This document shows positions 25,088-34,431 of a stretch of DNA of 51,590 bases, in pieces. Made by a program: the position numbers and the translations under genes. The first letter of the stretch is position 1; each line of letters starts with the position of its first letter. The notes below the pieces were generated by a model, which was not told the origin of the DNA, made no database searches, and saw nothing but the letters and a program-made list of their open reading frames with translations. This stretch comes from Hyphomicrobiales bacterium (GTDB taxonomy: Bacteria > Pseudomonadota > Alphaproteobacteria > Rhizobiales > Beijerinckiaceae). Where the stretch lies: positions 1 to 51,590 of the forward strand of contig JAFBAK010000275.1 of NCBI GenBank assembly GCA_019247795.1, in the 5' to 3' direction.

Positions 25088-26668
25088 ATGAATGACAGCG
25101 TCCGCCCACCCTTAGGGGGGCCCTCGCACGACGTCGTTGCGTCGGCCAAAAGCATCTCCAAGGCATTCGAGGGCGTGCAGGCCCTGCGCGACGTCGATTT
25201 TGAATTGAGGCGCGGGGAAATCCACGCGTTGATGGGGGAAAATGGCGCCGGAAAATCCACGTTGATGAAGGTTCTCGCCGGCGTGCACACCAGCTATGAC
25301 GGCGAGGTTTTCATCAAGGGGAGCGTCGTGCATTTCGCGGGCGTGCGCGACGCGGAAAAGGCCGGCATCGCGATCATTCATCAAGAGCTCAACCTCGTCC
25401 CCGAATTGACCGCTGCCGAGAATATATTTCTGGGTCGCGAACCGCTGATCGGCGGCATCATCATCGATCGGCGGCGCATCGCCAAGGCGGCGGGCGCGCT
25501 GTTGCGGCGCCTGGGCATCACCCTCGACCCGGAAATGCGCGTCGGACAGCTTCGCGTGGGAGAACAACAGCTCGTAGAAATCGCAAAGGCGCTCTCGCTC
25601 GATGCGCGTATTCTCATTATGGACGAGCCGACATCGGCCCTCTCGACCTCGGAATGCGAGATACTCTTCAAGGTCGTGCGGCAACTTGCCGATTCCGGCG
25701 TGGCGGTTATCTACACGTCGCACCGGATCGACGAAGTTCTCGCTTTGGCTCACCGGGTGACCGTGCTGCGCGACGGTAAACGCGTCCTCACCGCACCAAT
25801 CGCGACGCTTTCCGCAAACGCCATCATTAAAGCGATGGTGGGACGGGAAATGCGCACGCATCGTCGCAGACACGGGGCGCTCGCGGGCGAGCCGGTCCTG
25901 TCCATCCGGAATTTGACCCTCGATATCATGCGCGGAACAAACTGGCGGCGCGCTCTTCACGGTGTCAGCTTTGATCTGAGGCGGGGTGAAATTCTCGGGA
26001 TTGGAGGGTTGCTCGGTTCAGGTCGAACCGAAATCCTGGAAACGATATTCGGGGCGAGTCGCGGCTGGCGCGGCGGGGAGATCTTGATTGAAGGCGCGCC
26101 GGTCTCGATCCAATCTCCCGTCGATGCCTATCGTTGCGGGATCGCCCTGGTGTCCGAAGATCGCAAGGCCCGCGGGCTTCATTTGCACGCATCGATCCGC
26201 GACAATGTGGCGTTGCCTTCCGTGGGTGCTTTGTCGCGCTTCGGCTTGCGCGCCTTTGCGCGCGAAGAGAAATTGGCCAAGGATGCGGTCGAGCGGCTTT
26301 CGGTTCGTTGCGGTGGAATCGAGCAGATCGTTTCCACGCTCTCGGGGGGCAACCAGCAGAAGACGGTGATCGGCAAATGGCTCGCGACACGGCCGCGCAT
26401 TCTTCTCCTCGATGAACCCACTCGCGGGATCGATGTCGGGGCAAAGCAGGAGATCTATGAGCTCATCTTCACCCTCGCTGCCGAAGGGCTTGGTATTCTT
26501 GTCGTTACATCGGAGCTTCCAGAGCTCCTTTTGCTTTGCGACCGCATTCTCGTGATGTGCGAGGGGAGGCAGACAGGCATTCTTGCGCGCGCGCAGGCAA
26601 GTGAAGAAGCCGTCATGCATCTTGCCGCGCCGGGGGCTTTGGCGAATCGCGCGGGAGCGTCCGCATGA
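25088..26668 (+). CDS. sugar ABC transporter, dual ATP-binding subunit (RbsA/XylG-type)
   Basis: 526 residues with two ABC domains in one chain, the layout of the CUT2 (ribose/xylose/galactose) class. Domain 1: Walker A MGENGAGKSTL (49-59), Walker B ILIMDEPTSAL. Domain 2 has the degenerate P-loop GLLGSGRTEIL typical of CUT2, the signature STLSGGNQQK and ILLLDEPTRGIDVG. It powers uptake of a monosaccharide or sugar alcohol at the inner membrane. Its stop overlaps the permease start by 4 bp (ATGA). First gene of a three-gene operon. Confidence 0.92.
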   Translation: MNDSVRPPLGGPSHDVVASAKSISKAFEGVQALRDVDFELRRGEIHALMGENGAGKSTLMKVLAGVHTSYDGEVFIKGSVVHFAGVRDAEKAGIAIIHQELNLVPELTAAENIFLGREPLIGGIIIDRRRIAKAAGALLRRLGITLDPEMRVGQLRVGEQQLVEIAKALSLDARILIMDEPTSALSTSECEILFKVVRQLADSGVAVIYTSHRIDEVLALAHRVTVLRDGKRVLTAPIATLSANAIIKAMVGREMRTHRRRHGALAGEPVLSIRNLTLDIMRGTNWRRALHGVSFDLRRGEILGIGGLLGSGRTEILETIFGASRGWRGGEILIEGAPVSIQSPVDAYRCGIALVSEDRKARGLHLHASIRDNVALPSVGALSRFGLRAFAREEKLAKDAVERLSVRCGGIEQIVSTLSGGNQQKTVIGKWLATRPRILLLDEPTRGIDVGAKQEIYELIFTLAAEGLGILVVTSELPELLLLCDRILVMCEGRQTGILARAQASEEAVMHLAAPGALANRAGASA

Positions 26669-27999
26669 GCATCCTGCGCGCCCTTTCCCGCACCAAGCTT
26701 TATTGGGGGCTTGCGGCCATATGCCTGATCGGCGCCTTCACCTCCCCTCATACCTCTTCGGGTCGGAACATCTTCCTCTCCTATCCGAACCTCACGGACG
26801 TGCTTCGGCAAGTATCCATCACCGGACTTGTGGCGACGGGGATGACGGTCGTCATCCTTCTCGGCGGAATCGACCTTTCGGTAGGTTCGGTCATGGGATT
26901 TTCGACGATCATCTGCGCCATGCTGCTCACGCAATCAGGATGGACCGCGGCTTCCATGATGGGTGTGCCTGCGGTCGGGGTCGTGAGCTTCGCGGCGGTC
27001 GCGTTTCTCGCCCGCTTCGTCTTCAAGAGCCTTGCGCGCGAGCGCCGAGAAAGCGCCGGTCAGCGCCGCGAGATTGTGCTCGGCCGCTCGCGTCGCCTCT
27101 GGATTCCGCTTGTCCTTGCCGCGCTGGTGGCCATGCCGCTGAGCCTCTTTGCCGCAAGCCAGGTGCCAACCAAATTCGGCGTCCTCGGCGTCGTTCTCGT
27201 GACACCCTGCGTTGCCTTGCTTCTCGGCGCGATCAATGGCGGGCTCATCGTCGCAGGGCGCCTGCAGCCCTTTATCGCCACCCTCGCGATGATGGTGACG
27301 GCGCTCGGGATCGGCCGCCTCACGGCCGGGCAGGACAATGCGGTGATTGCCGTCTACACGGGAACCAACGCTGTCGAAAGCTTCGAGATGTTGCGCTCGA
27401 TGCTCGGCGGCATCGTGCCGATGCCGAGCGTGTTCTTTCTGGCGGCCATCATCATTTTCGGCGCGATCCTGCGCTTCACAGCCTACGGGCGCTATGTTTA
27501 CGCGATTGGCGGCAATATCGAGGCGGCGAGACTTTCCGGCATCAAGGTCTTCCAGGTTCAGTTCACCGCCTACGTGCTTTCTGGGATGCTCGCCGGACTG
27601 GCCGGCGTCCTTTTCGTCGCGCAGTACCGACAAGGCAAGCCGGACGCCGGCTCGGGTCTCGAGCTCGATGCGATCGCGGCGGTGGTTATCGGTGGCACGA
27701 GCCTCATGGGGGGACGCGGCGGTCTCGCCGGGACTTTCGTCGGCGTTCTGATTTTCGGCCTGCTTTCCGACATTCTTCAACTTCAGAACATCGATTCCAA
27801 TGTTCAATTGGTCATGAAAGGCCTGATCATCGTCTGCACGGTGCTCGTGCAGGAACAGAATCTCGGGTCGTTCCTGGCGGGTCTGAGGCGCAAGACGCTC
27901 CTCGCCTCGCCGGGACCAGCGAGATCGGCCGAGAACGGCCGTCCAAGGAGCCTCGAAACGCTCGCAGCCGCAAGGGAGGACTTCGATGAAGCGTCGTGA
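26665..27999 (+). CDS. sugar ABC transporter permease (RbsC/XylH-type)
   Basis: 444 residues; GGGAG precedes the ATG. CUT2 permease with about 10-12 spans and the family stretches VILLGGIDLSVGSVMGF and VVIGGTSLMGGRG. It is longer than RbsC (about 320) because of an insertion at about residues 110-150 (RFVFKSLARERRESAGQRRE and following), as seen in XylH-like permeases, and a 45-residue basic tail. The insertion hints at a xylose-type rather than ribose-type transporter. It overlaps the binding-protein gene by 14 bp. Confidence 0.9.
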   Translation: MSILRALSRTKLYWGLAAICLIGAFTSPHTSSGRNIFLSYPNLTDVLRQVSITGLVATGMTVVILLGGIDLSVGSVMGFSTIICAMLLTQSGWTAASMMGVPAVGVVSFAAVAFLARFVFKSLARERRESAGQRREIVLGRSRRLWIPLVLAALVAMPLSLFAASQVPTKFGVLGVVLVTPCVALLLGAINGGLIVAGRLQPFIATLAMMVTALGIGRLTAGQDNAVIAVYTGTNAVESFEMLRSMLGGIVPMPSVFFLAAIIIFGAILRFTAYGRYVYAIGGNIEAARLSGIKVFQVQFTAYVLSGMLAGLAGVLFVAQYRQGKPDAGSGLELDAIAAVVIGGTSLMGGRGGLAGTFVGVLIFGLLSDILQLQNIDSNVQLVMKGLIIVCTVLVQEQNLGSFLAGLRRKTLLASPGPARSAENGRPRSLETLAAAREDFDEAS

Positions 28000-28960
28000 A
28001 TTTCTCAGGCTCTCCGCCAGCATCGCCGGAACGGCGATGACCGTTTATCTGCCGGCCATTTGGACGCCAGCCAGGAGTGCGGCGAAATGGAAGGTCGGAT
28101 TCAGCCAATGCACCACACTCGAGCCGTGGCGCGTGCAGTTCAACAAGGATATCCAAGCGGAAGCCAAAAAGCATCCCGAGGTCGACCTCATCATCACCGA
28201 CGGTCAAGACAAGACTGAAAAGCAGGTGGCCGACTGCGAAAACCTGATCGTCCAGCAAATCAACGTCCTGCTCATCTCACCCAAGGAATCGGCGGGACTG
28301 ACCGGAGTGGTGGAAAAGGCGATCGACGCCAAGATCCCGACCATCGTTCTCGACCGCAACGTCGACACGAAGCGCATCACACAATTCATCGGCGGCGACA
28401 ACGCGCTCATCGGTCGCGCGGCCGGCGAATACGCTGTCAAGCTGCTCGGCGGCTCCGGCAAGGCGCAGGGCAACGTCGTCGAGATCTGGGGCGGGATGGG
28501 CACGCAGCCCGCGCATGATCGTCACGACGGCTTCCATCTGTTCACCGACAAGGAGCCGGGCATCAAATATCTGCTCAACAACCAGTCCGGCGACTGGAAA
28601 CAGGATCAAGCCTACAACATCATGACCACTGCCCTGCGGAACAATGAAAAGATCGACCTGATCTATGGCCACAATGACCCGATGGCCTACGGGGCGTATC
28701 TTGCGGCAAAGGACGCGGGACGCGACAAGGACATCAAGTTCATCCTTGGCATAGATGGCTTGCCCGATGAAGGTGTCACTTGGGTCAACAAGGGGCAGCT
28801 TACCGCGACTTTCCTCTATGCCACGCCCGGCGCCGAGGGTCTCCGGCAGGCCGTGAAGCTTCTCAATGGTGAAAAGATCGAGCCGGTGATCACCTTGCCG
28901 ACCATGCTCATCGACAAAAACAACGCTCCCCAAATCTTGAAGGAACACGGACTGCTCTGA
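27986..28960 (+). CDS. periplasmic sugar-binding protein of the ABC transporter
   Basis: 324 residues; GGGAGG is seven bases before the ATG. Twin-arginine-type leader MKRREFLRLSASIAGTAMTV. It is a type I periplasmic binding fold: KVGFSQCTTLEPWRVQFNKD, IPTIVLDRNVD, and DLIYGHNDPMAYGAYLAAKD. These are the hinge and ligand-contact segments of ribose/galactose/xylose binding proteins. The ligand cannot be read. Last gene of the operon; a hairpin 66 bp downstream may end transcription. Confidence 0.9.
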   Translation: MKRREFLRLSASIAGTAMTVYLPAIWTPARSAAKWKVGFSQCTTLEPWRVQFNKDIQAEAKKHPEVDLIITDGQDKTEKQVADCENLIVQQINVLLISPKESAGLTGVVEKAIDAKIPTIVLDRNVDTKRITQFIGGDNALIGRAAGEYAVKLLGGSGKAQGNVVEIWGGMGTQPAHDRHDGFHLFTDKEPGIKYLLNNQSGDWKQDQAYNIMTTALRNNEKIDLIYGHNDPMAYGAYLAAKDAGRDKDIKFILGIDGLPDEGVTWVNKGQLTATFLYATPGAEGLRQAVKLLNGEKIEPVITLPTMLIDKNNAPQILKEHGLL

Positions 28961-29025
28961 GGAGCTTCGCGAGACCCATCAGCAACGGTTTCGCTCAGCA
29001 GCGAGCCGTCGATTTAAGAAAGGCA

Positions 29026-29049
29026 ACCGGCGCACCAGAGTGCGCCGGT
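29026..29049 (+). terminator. hairpin after the sugar ABC operon
   Basis: ACCGGCGCA (29026-29034) pairs with TGCGCCGGT (29041-29049) around CCAGAG, a 9-bp perfect stem. Only a weak T-rich tail (CGCTTTA) follows. The position, 66 bp after the stop of the binding-protein gene, supports a terminator. Confidence 0.55.
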
Positions 29050-29156
29050 CGCTTTACAGGACAGCGCCGATCGATGAGCGACAAGCCCCGGGTTGACCGC
29101 ACGCGTTCGAGAGAACAAAGTAGAAACATAGGTGGGGTCAATAGCCAAGGAGAGCC

Positions 29157-29471
29157 ATGCGCACTCGAGCCAAATGGAGCCGCTGGGGTTGGGGACGCGG
29201 CGAAGGCTACTCGCTCGAGATCGGCGGCACATTCCGATGTTCTGTCGTGCTCAAGCCCGCGTCGGGCGACGAGCCGGGGAGCTACAGTGCCTCGATCAAC
29301 GCAGTGGAGTGCGGCCGATATCTTGACAGGGAGAGCGCCATGCGTGCTGTCGAGCAGCGCCTCGAATCAGACATGGCGCGGATCCTGCGCGATTGGACCG
29401 TCTATCAGGCTCTCAAGGCACTCAACGGGGACGAGGTCCCGCGCCTCGCGCTTAATCCACGCAAGCCATGA
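29157..29471 (+). CDS. small hypothetical protein
   Basis: 104 residues, AAGGAG five bases before the ATG. The first 45 residues alternate charged and apolar residues (YSLEIGGTFRCSVVLKPASG), suggesting a beta-sandwich. The second half is helical (RESAMRAVEQRLESDMARIL). No family recognised and no export signal. Convergent with the next small gene. Confidence 0.55.
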   Translation: MRTRAKWSRWGWGRGEGYSLEIGGTFRCSVVLKPASGDEPGSYSASINAVECGRYLDRESAMRAVEQRLESDMARILRDWTVYQALKALNGDEVPRLALNPRKP

Positions 29472-29498
29472 ACAAACGGGCGCGCGGCAAGGATACCG

Positions 29499-29696
29499 TC
29501 AGATATGGTCGGAATGATCGGACATGCGTCGCGCCAGCCTTGCGGGCCAGGCCATCGCGTCGGGCAAATCCTGGATGATGCTCGCGACGAGATCGGCGGC
29601 GGAAGCGCTGTTCCATTTCGTCTGTATCGTCGGTGCCAGTTCGACGCCCACACCGACGAGATAGATGATGATCAGCAAGGCGATCAATAAACGCAT
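29499..29696 (-). CDS. small single-span membrane protein
   Basis: 65 residues; GGAG lies upstream of the ATG at 29696. LLIALLIIIYLVGVGVELAP (3-22) is a signal-anchor; the remaining 43 residues (TKWNSASAADLVASIIQDLP) form an amphipathic periplasmic or cytoplasmic tail. Short proteins of this layout are common in Hyphomicrobiales; function unknown. Confidence 0.6.
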   Translation of the reverse strand: MRLLIALLIIIYLVGVGVELAPTIQTKWNSASAADLVASIIQDLPDAMAWPARLARRMSDHSDHI

Positions 29697-29868
29697 CGAG
29701 CTGTTCTCCGGCTATGCTCTTCAGCTAGGGCACGAGGAGAATTTGGCAAATATTTTTGCGGCCGCGTGAAGCGCCGATCGGGTGCGGGCGCCGTCTTGGA
29801 ACGGTCCAGCGCGGGGGTTTACCGAAAGGCGCACATGTCTCTTGCCCGGTCGCCCCCGAATGAGTTTC

Positions 29869-31056
29869 TCAGTTGCGGCTCGAGGCCACACTGGTGGGGT
29901 CGCCGCCGAGATGAGTGACGACCGCTAGCCGCGATACCTCGCCGTTCTGGAAGGCGCGCAGGAATTTCGCATAATCGCGGAAGGATACGCATCCATTCGA
30001 GTCACCGCGGGGGCCGAGCATGTAGCTATGGGCGAGGATGCCGTTGCGCCCGAACATGTTACCGCTGCCGACCGGGTTGAGGCGCAAGGCCGCAACACCG
30101 TGAAACAGATCGCGCCGCAGCTCGAGATCGTAAACGTTAGGGGGTGTCGCTCCCCGGTTCTTTTCGCTGACGAAGCGCGGGTCATCGAACCGGTTTCCGA
30201 GCCCTGAATGAGCTTCGAGCTTCTCCCCGTTGGGGAGGTAAACCACATGGGCCTGGATGTCATAAAGCGCCGTGCGGGCGCCAACCGCCGCCAATCCGCC
30301 TTGCCCTTCCCCGCGCGAGGCGAAGGCGGAACTCGTGGCCTGATTTATCGCGGAAAATAGCTTTTGGATCGGATTGCGATCATCGGGCGCGGGAACACTT
30401 CCGCCTGAAGGTGCGTTGACTGCGGGAGGAGCCGTGACTGTCGCCTGCGAAGTGGCAGCCGCCGAAGCGGTAGCCCCCCGCTGTTTGACATCCGCCGGGG
30501 GAATGTGCGCGACATCCTTGTTCGGATGGAGCTCAAAACCGGGCGGAGCCTCGGCTACCGCGGGGGTGTCCCCTGGCCGCCTCGGCGGCAAGGGGACGAG
30601 GCGCGGGCCAGCGTCGGGAGGCACGGGCGCCTCGATCGTCGCGAGCGCGACGACCGAGGCATGGTTCTCTTTGGGAGTCGCGGTCGCTGCTTGCGGCTGC
30701 GAACCTCGAGGCGTGGTTGTGCTCGGGGCCGTGCGAGGCCCAACGGACGACGCCGACGAGTGCGTCCGGCCGGAGTCGCTCGACGCCTTCGGTGCGGCGC
30801 CCGCAACGGTGGACGTTGCGGGGGGTGCTTTTGCGTCCGCAATCGGCTCGCGCCGTCCATACCAGGCGCGGGAGCTGAGTTCCGCTGTTGATGTGAATGA
30901 GGCAAACAGAGCCGTCGTGGCTGATAGGGCCGAGAGGGCTAGCGCTGCGGCCACAATCGTAAATCCCACCAGAAGAGCGCCCAAAGCGAACAGCCGAAGC
31001 TGTTCCCGCGGCACAACATATTCGTCGAAACTGGTGATATCACTCGCGTAAGTCAT
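29869..31056 (-). CDS. Tlde1-type (DUF2778) L,D-transpeptidase-like protein
   Basis: 395 residues. A membrane anchor at about 22-55 (LFALGALLVGFTIVAAALAL) is followed by a Pro/Ala/Thr-rich linker (about 70-250). The C-terminal DUF2778 domain (about 265-390) holds HSYMLGPRGDSNGCVSF (343-359), with His343 and the likely catalytic Cys356. Members act on peptidoglycan cross-links; some are type VI secretion effectors (Tlde1), while anchored ones like this may be housekeeping envelope enzymes. No immunity gene or secretion cluster is nearby, so a cell-wall role is preferred. Confidence 0.8.
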   Translation of the reverse strand: MTYASDITSFDEYVVPREQLRLFALGALLVGFTIVAAALALSALSATTALFASFTSTAELSSRAWYGRREPIADAKAPPATSTVAGAAPKASSDSGRTHSSASSVGPRTAPSTTTPRGSQPQAATATPKENHASVVALATIEAPVPPDAGPRLVPLPPRRPGDTPAVAEAPPGFELHPNKDVAHIPPADVKQRGATASAAATSQATVTAPPAVNAPSGGSVPAPDDRNPIQKLFSAINQATSSAFASRGEGQGGLAAVGARTALYDIQAHVVYLPNGEKLEAHSGLGNRFDDPRFVSEKNRGATPPNVYDLELRRDLFHGVAALRLNPVGSGNMFGRNGILAHSYMLGPRGDSNGCVSFRDYAKFLRAFQNGEVSRLAVVTHLGGDPTSVASSRN

Positions 31057-31602
31057 AGGCCCTCATACTCGGCGCATCCAGAATTCGGCACCACCCAGCC
31101 GGCGCTTTTCCTTTGAACCATTGGCGGGATTGTGCTCAGAAATGAGCATTCTGCGGGCGAAAGCGTTTTCCTTGCCACAAATTTCCAAAACGCTGCGAGA
31201 ATAAAGCTTCGAATTCATTGGTCAAACGGTGAATCGACAAGAATCAGATCTCTGATGCGGCTTCCACGAAGTTGTGGGGAAGCACCCCTTGCCTTCCTCA
31301 AACACGCAATTTGACCGACGTTGGTAATTTTTTATTTAAGATACCTTGGCTCGAAGACGAACCCGCTACTTTCGAATGAAGCTGCTCGGCCGCCGCGAAC
31401 GCCCCGTTACCGGCTCGTAGCTCCGAATCGCGCAAAAGCGAAGACCGAAGGTGCGAGATCAAGCCCAAGATTTCTGAAATCCGACAACTGCGGGACGACC
31501 GGAAAGCGACGTATCCGCTCAGAATTGGCAAGGTTCGAGGCTGTCAGGAATGGTAAAAGGGTCAGCGACAAGTCTCTCGGCGTGCCCGCGACGGTCGGCG
31601 CA
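31057..31602. other. gene-free region before the dehydrogenase
   Basis: The stretch carries the promoter side of the transpeptidase-like gene and the leader of the dehydrogenase. An open frame runs in from 31321 in phase with the dehydrogenase, but its composition (many Arg, Lys, Ser) and lack of homology to the family argue against translation. Nothing else is firm. Confidence 0.4.
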
Positions 31603-32559
31603 ATGAAGCTCATGGTGCATTACGACAAGCCCGATTTGGTGCTCGATATTTTGCACCGGCGTCTCTGCGGCATCCCCCTCACCTGCTGCACGAGCTATAC
31701 CGAGTTGCCGGCTGCGCTCGAACGCGAGCGCCCCGAAATCCTCTACAGCGTCCGTTTTGCCGGGACGCCGGGCTTCCCGCGTTCTGCCATTCTTGCCTGC
31801 CCTTCCTTGGATTGGGTTTCTGTGGGCGGAGCCGGAATCGATCATCTCGCCCCATGGGATCCGTCTCGCCTCACGGTGACGAATGCCGCCGGCGTCGGCG
31901 CCGAGACCATGGCCCAATACGCTCTGGCCTCGATCCTTTATTTCACCATGGGCTTTCCCAAATTCAGCGCGCGCCAACGCCAGAAAGATTGGGCAGAAGG
32001 GAAAGTCGCGTCGGTGAAGGGGCTCACCCTCGCGATCCTTGGGCTTGGCCACACGGGACGGGCGGCGGCTTCCCTTGCCGCGGCGCTTGGCATGCGCGTC
32101 GTCGGCATCCGGGCAAACCCGGTGGCCACCTCCAATGTGGAGCGTGTCCTTGGTCCGAGTGATCTTGATGGGGTCCTGGGGGAAGCGGATTTTGTGCTGG
32201 TCTCGCTGCCGCTCACGTCAAAGACCCGTCACCTGCTCGACAAAACACAATTCGCAAGCATGAAACGGGGCGCCGTTCTTATCGATGTTTCGCGCGGCGG
32301 CATCGTTCGGCACGCGGCGCTCCTCGAGAGTCTTGAAGAAGGTCATTTGCGAGGCGCCGCGCTCGACGTGTTCGAAACCGAGCCGCTGCCGAGTGATGAT
32401 CCGCTGTGGAACTTCTCGAACGTGATTATCACGCCGCATTGCTCGAGTGTCTATGACGGTTGGGAGCGACGCTCCGTGGAGATGTTCTGCGACAATGTCG
32501 AGCGTTGGCAACGCGGAGAGAAGAGGCACAATATCGTAGATCCCTGCCGCGGGTATTGA
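31603..32559 (+). CDS. D-2-hydroxyacid dehydrogenase
   Basis: 318 residues from ATG 31603 (a second Met lies three codons on). NAD-binding ILGLGHTGRAAASLAAALGM gives the GxGxxG motif. The catalytic trio is visible: Arg in DVSRGGIVR, Glu in LDVFETEPLP and His in IITPHCSS. It is shorter at the start than phosphoglycerate dehydrogenase and lacks an ACT domain, so it belongs to the glyoxylate/hydroxypyruvate or general 2-hydroxyacid group. Its substrate is a small 2-keto/2-hydroxy acid. It precedes the MmgE/PrpD gene by 56 bp, which suggests a shared catabolic route. Confidence 0.85.
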   Translation: MKLMVHYDKPDLVLDILHRRLCGIPLTCCTSYTELPAALERERPEILYSVRFAGTPGFPRSAILACPSLDWVSVGGAGIDHLAPWDPSRLTVTNAAGVGAETMAQYALASILYFTMGFPKFSARQRQKDWAEGKVASVKGLTLAILGLGHTGRAAASLAAALGMRVVGIRANPVATSNVERVLGPSDLDGVLGEADFVLVSLPLTSKTRHLLDKTQFASMKRGAVLIDVSRGGIVRHAALLESLEEGHLRGAALDVFETEPLPSDDPLWNFSNVIITPHCSSVYDGWERRSVEMFCDNVERWQRGEKRHNIVDPCRGY

Positions 32560-32615
32560 AGGCGAATGCGCAAGCTTGCGAGCGCCTCGATTGCCGATAC
32601 AGCAAAGATTGAAAG

Positions 32616-33992
32616 ATGTCGTGCCAAGAAAAGCTTCACCAAGACGAGCTCCGCGCCCGTTTCAGCCCGGTCCAGGAATTCATCTTGGGCGTGACGCTCG
32701 TGCGCATCCCGCCCGAAGCTCGCCGGTTCGCGTCGCTTCTGCTTCTCGACACTCTCGGTGTCGCCGCGGCCGCGCACGCCATGGAACCCGCTCGTATCGC
32801 GCGTGAGGCTGCCATTCGCCTTTACGGCACGGGGCCGGAAGGTCCGGCAGCCACGATGCTCTTCGATGCGCGGCGCGCGAGCGTGCCGGGCGCCGTGTTC
32901 GCCGCCGCCGCGCAGATCGACAACCTCGACGCGCATGACGGCTACAATCCGACCAAGGGTCACACCGGGGTCGTCGTCGTGCCGGCTCTCCTCGCCTTCG
33001 CGCAGATCGTGCCTCCGCTGAGCGCCGGCGAGGCGCTGTCGTCCCTCATTGTCGGATACGAGATCGGTGCTCGTGCCGCGGTCTCCCTCCACATGTCGGT
33101 GAGCGAATATCACAGCTCCGGTGCCTGGAATGCCCTTGCGGTGGCCGCGCTCGGAGCGCGGTTGAAAAAGGTGAGCGGGGAATGTTTGCGCGAAGCGCTC
33201 GGCATCGCCGAGTATCACGCACCGCGCAGTCAGATGATGCGGGTGATCGACCACCCAACGATGCTGCATGATGGCTCAGCTTACGGCGCGCTGGCAGGCG
33301 CCTCCTCCGTTTTTCTCGCGGAGGCCGGATTCACAGGTGCTCCTGCGATCACGGTCGAAGCGGATGAGGTGTCGCAAGTCTGGACCGATCTCGGCGATAA
33401 ATTCTGCATCATGCAACATTACATCAAGCCTTTTCCGATTTGTCGCTGGGCACATGCGCTGATCGAGGGTGCGCTGAAGCTGCGCACCGAACACGGGATC
33501 GAGCATGAAGAGATCGCAGCGATCCGGCTCACGACCTTCCATGAGGCGACGCGCCTGTTTCGCGGCATGCCGGCGTCAAGTCCGGTCGCGCAATATTCGC
33601 TCGCCTTTCCCGTGGCGGCGGCTCTCGTCAATGGCCGGCTCGGCGTCGAGGAGCTCTCCGAGAATTCGCTGCGCGACCATCGCATCGGTCGGCTCGTCTC
33701 CGTGACATCGGTCGAGGAGAGCGAAGCTTACAATCAGGATTTCCCTAAGAACCGTCTGGGCGATGTGAGCCTGATTTTGCATGACGGGCGGAGTGTGCGG
33801 TCCGGCACGCTGAACGCGCGAGGCGGCCCCGAGGCTCCTCTCAGCGAGGCCGAGATCATCGCCAAATATCGAGAGTATGCGAAGCCGGCGCTGGGATCGA
33901 TGCGAGCACGCGCGCTCGAAGATGCCGTGCTCGGACTCATCGACCGGCGTGCCGATTTTTCATCCGTGCTGGCGCTCACATCGCAGGCATGA
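32616..33992 (+). CDS. MmgE/PrpD-family protein
   Basis: 458 residues. The helical N-terminal domain carries LLLLDTLGVAAAAHAMEPAR and AAQIDNLDAHDGYNPTKGHT (the conserved D-D-x-H-D-G region). The C-terminal part has KPFPICRWAHALIEGALKL and AQYSLAFPVAAALVNGRLG, the usual second domain. The family includes 2-methylcitrate dehydratase and cis-aconitate decarboxylase, but most members have unknown substrates. No prpB or prpC is nearby, so propionate metabolism is not supported. Together with the hydroxyacid dehydrogenase it may process a hydroxy-dicarboxylic acid. Confidence 0.85.
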   Translation: MSCQEKLHQDELRARFSPVQEFILGVTLVRIPPEARRFASLLLLDTLGVAAAAHAMEPARIAREAAIRLYGTGPEGPAATMLFDARRASVPGAVFAAAAQIDNLDAHDGYNPTKGHTGVVVVPALLAFAQIVPPLSAGEALSSLIVGYEIGARAAVSLHMSVSEYHSSGAWNALAVAALGARLKKVSGECLREALGIAEYHAPRSQMMRVIDHPTMLHDGSAYGALAGASSVFLAEAGFTGAPAITVEADEVSQVWTDLGDKFCIMQHYIKPFPICRWAHALIEGALKLRTEHGIEHEEIAAIRLTTFHEATRLFRGMPASSPVAQYSLAFPVAAALVNGRLGVEELSENSLRDHRIGRLVSVTSVEESEAYNQDFPKNRLGDVSLILHDGRSVRSGTLNARGGPEAPLSEAEIIAKYREYAKPALGSMRARALEDAVLGLIDRRADFSSVLALTSQA

Positions 33993-34058
33993 GAGTGATC
34001 AGCAGCGCGATCGGACCTGTTTTCGGAGACCTCACCGGCGTAGGAAGGAGAAGCTCAA

Positions 34059-34298
34059 ATGGCGAAGATCATCTACAAAATCATCGAGCACGACGGTGGA
34101 TGGGCTTATCGGGTCGGGGACACCATTTCCGAGACCTTCCCGACGCATGAGCTCGCGCGCCAAGCCGCGGAGCGTGCCGCCTCCGAGCAGGTGGTCGGCG
34201 GAGCCGAAACTGGAATAGTCTACGAAGATAAAGAGGGCCGTTGGCACGAGGAAGTATCGCGGGGCGACGATCGGCCCGAGACCGAAGTCGAAGGCTGA
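34059..34298 (+). CDS. DUF2188-type small protein
   Basis: 79 residues, AGGAG upstream. MAKIIYKIIEHDGGWAYRVG, then SETFPTHELARQAAERAASE, then GIVYEDKEGRWHEE. This is the beta-beta-alpha-beta layout of DUF2188 (a short protein with a W-x-V/Y strand and an AxxxAxxxA helix). Function unknown; often found near stress genes. Confidence 0.7.
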   Translation: MAKIIYKIIEHDGGWAYRVGDTISETFPTHELARQAAERAASEQVVGGAETGIVYEDKEGRWHEEVSRGDDRPETEVEG

Positions 34299-34431
34299 AC
34301 ATTTCACAGCCTCGGTCAAGTATTCGCTACGAGCATTGGGGCCGTCGCACACACTGATTCGTCACAATACATTAGCCAGTTCAGTTCTTGGCCGGATGAC
34401 AGGCGCCCGATCTGTAAGCATTTTTTCATGA

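Noticed and set aside
26935-28023. 362-codon leftward frame opposite the sugar permease
   Set aside because: His/Arg/Asp-rich antisense shadow; the rightward permease has clear spans and family motifs.
30374-31051. 225-codon rightward frame opposite the Tlde1-like gene
   Set aside because: Its composition mirrors the Pro/Ala linker of the real gene on the other strand; no domain.
29869-31056. Complete type VI toxin-immunity pair
   Set aside because: No immunity-like neighbour, no secretion genes, and a membrane anchor on the protein; recorded only as Tlde1-like.
32451-33269. 272-codon leftward frame opposite the MmgE/PrpD gene
   Set aside because: Antisense shadow, no domain likeness.
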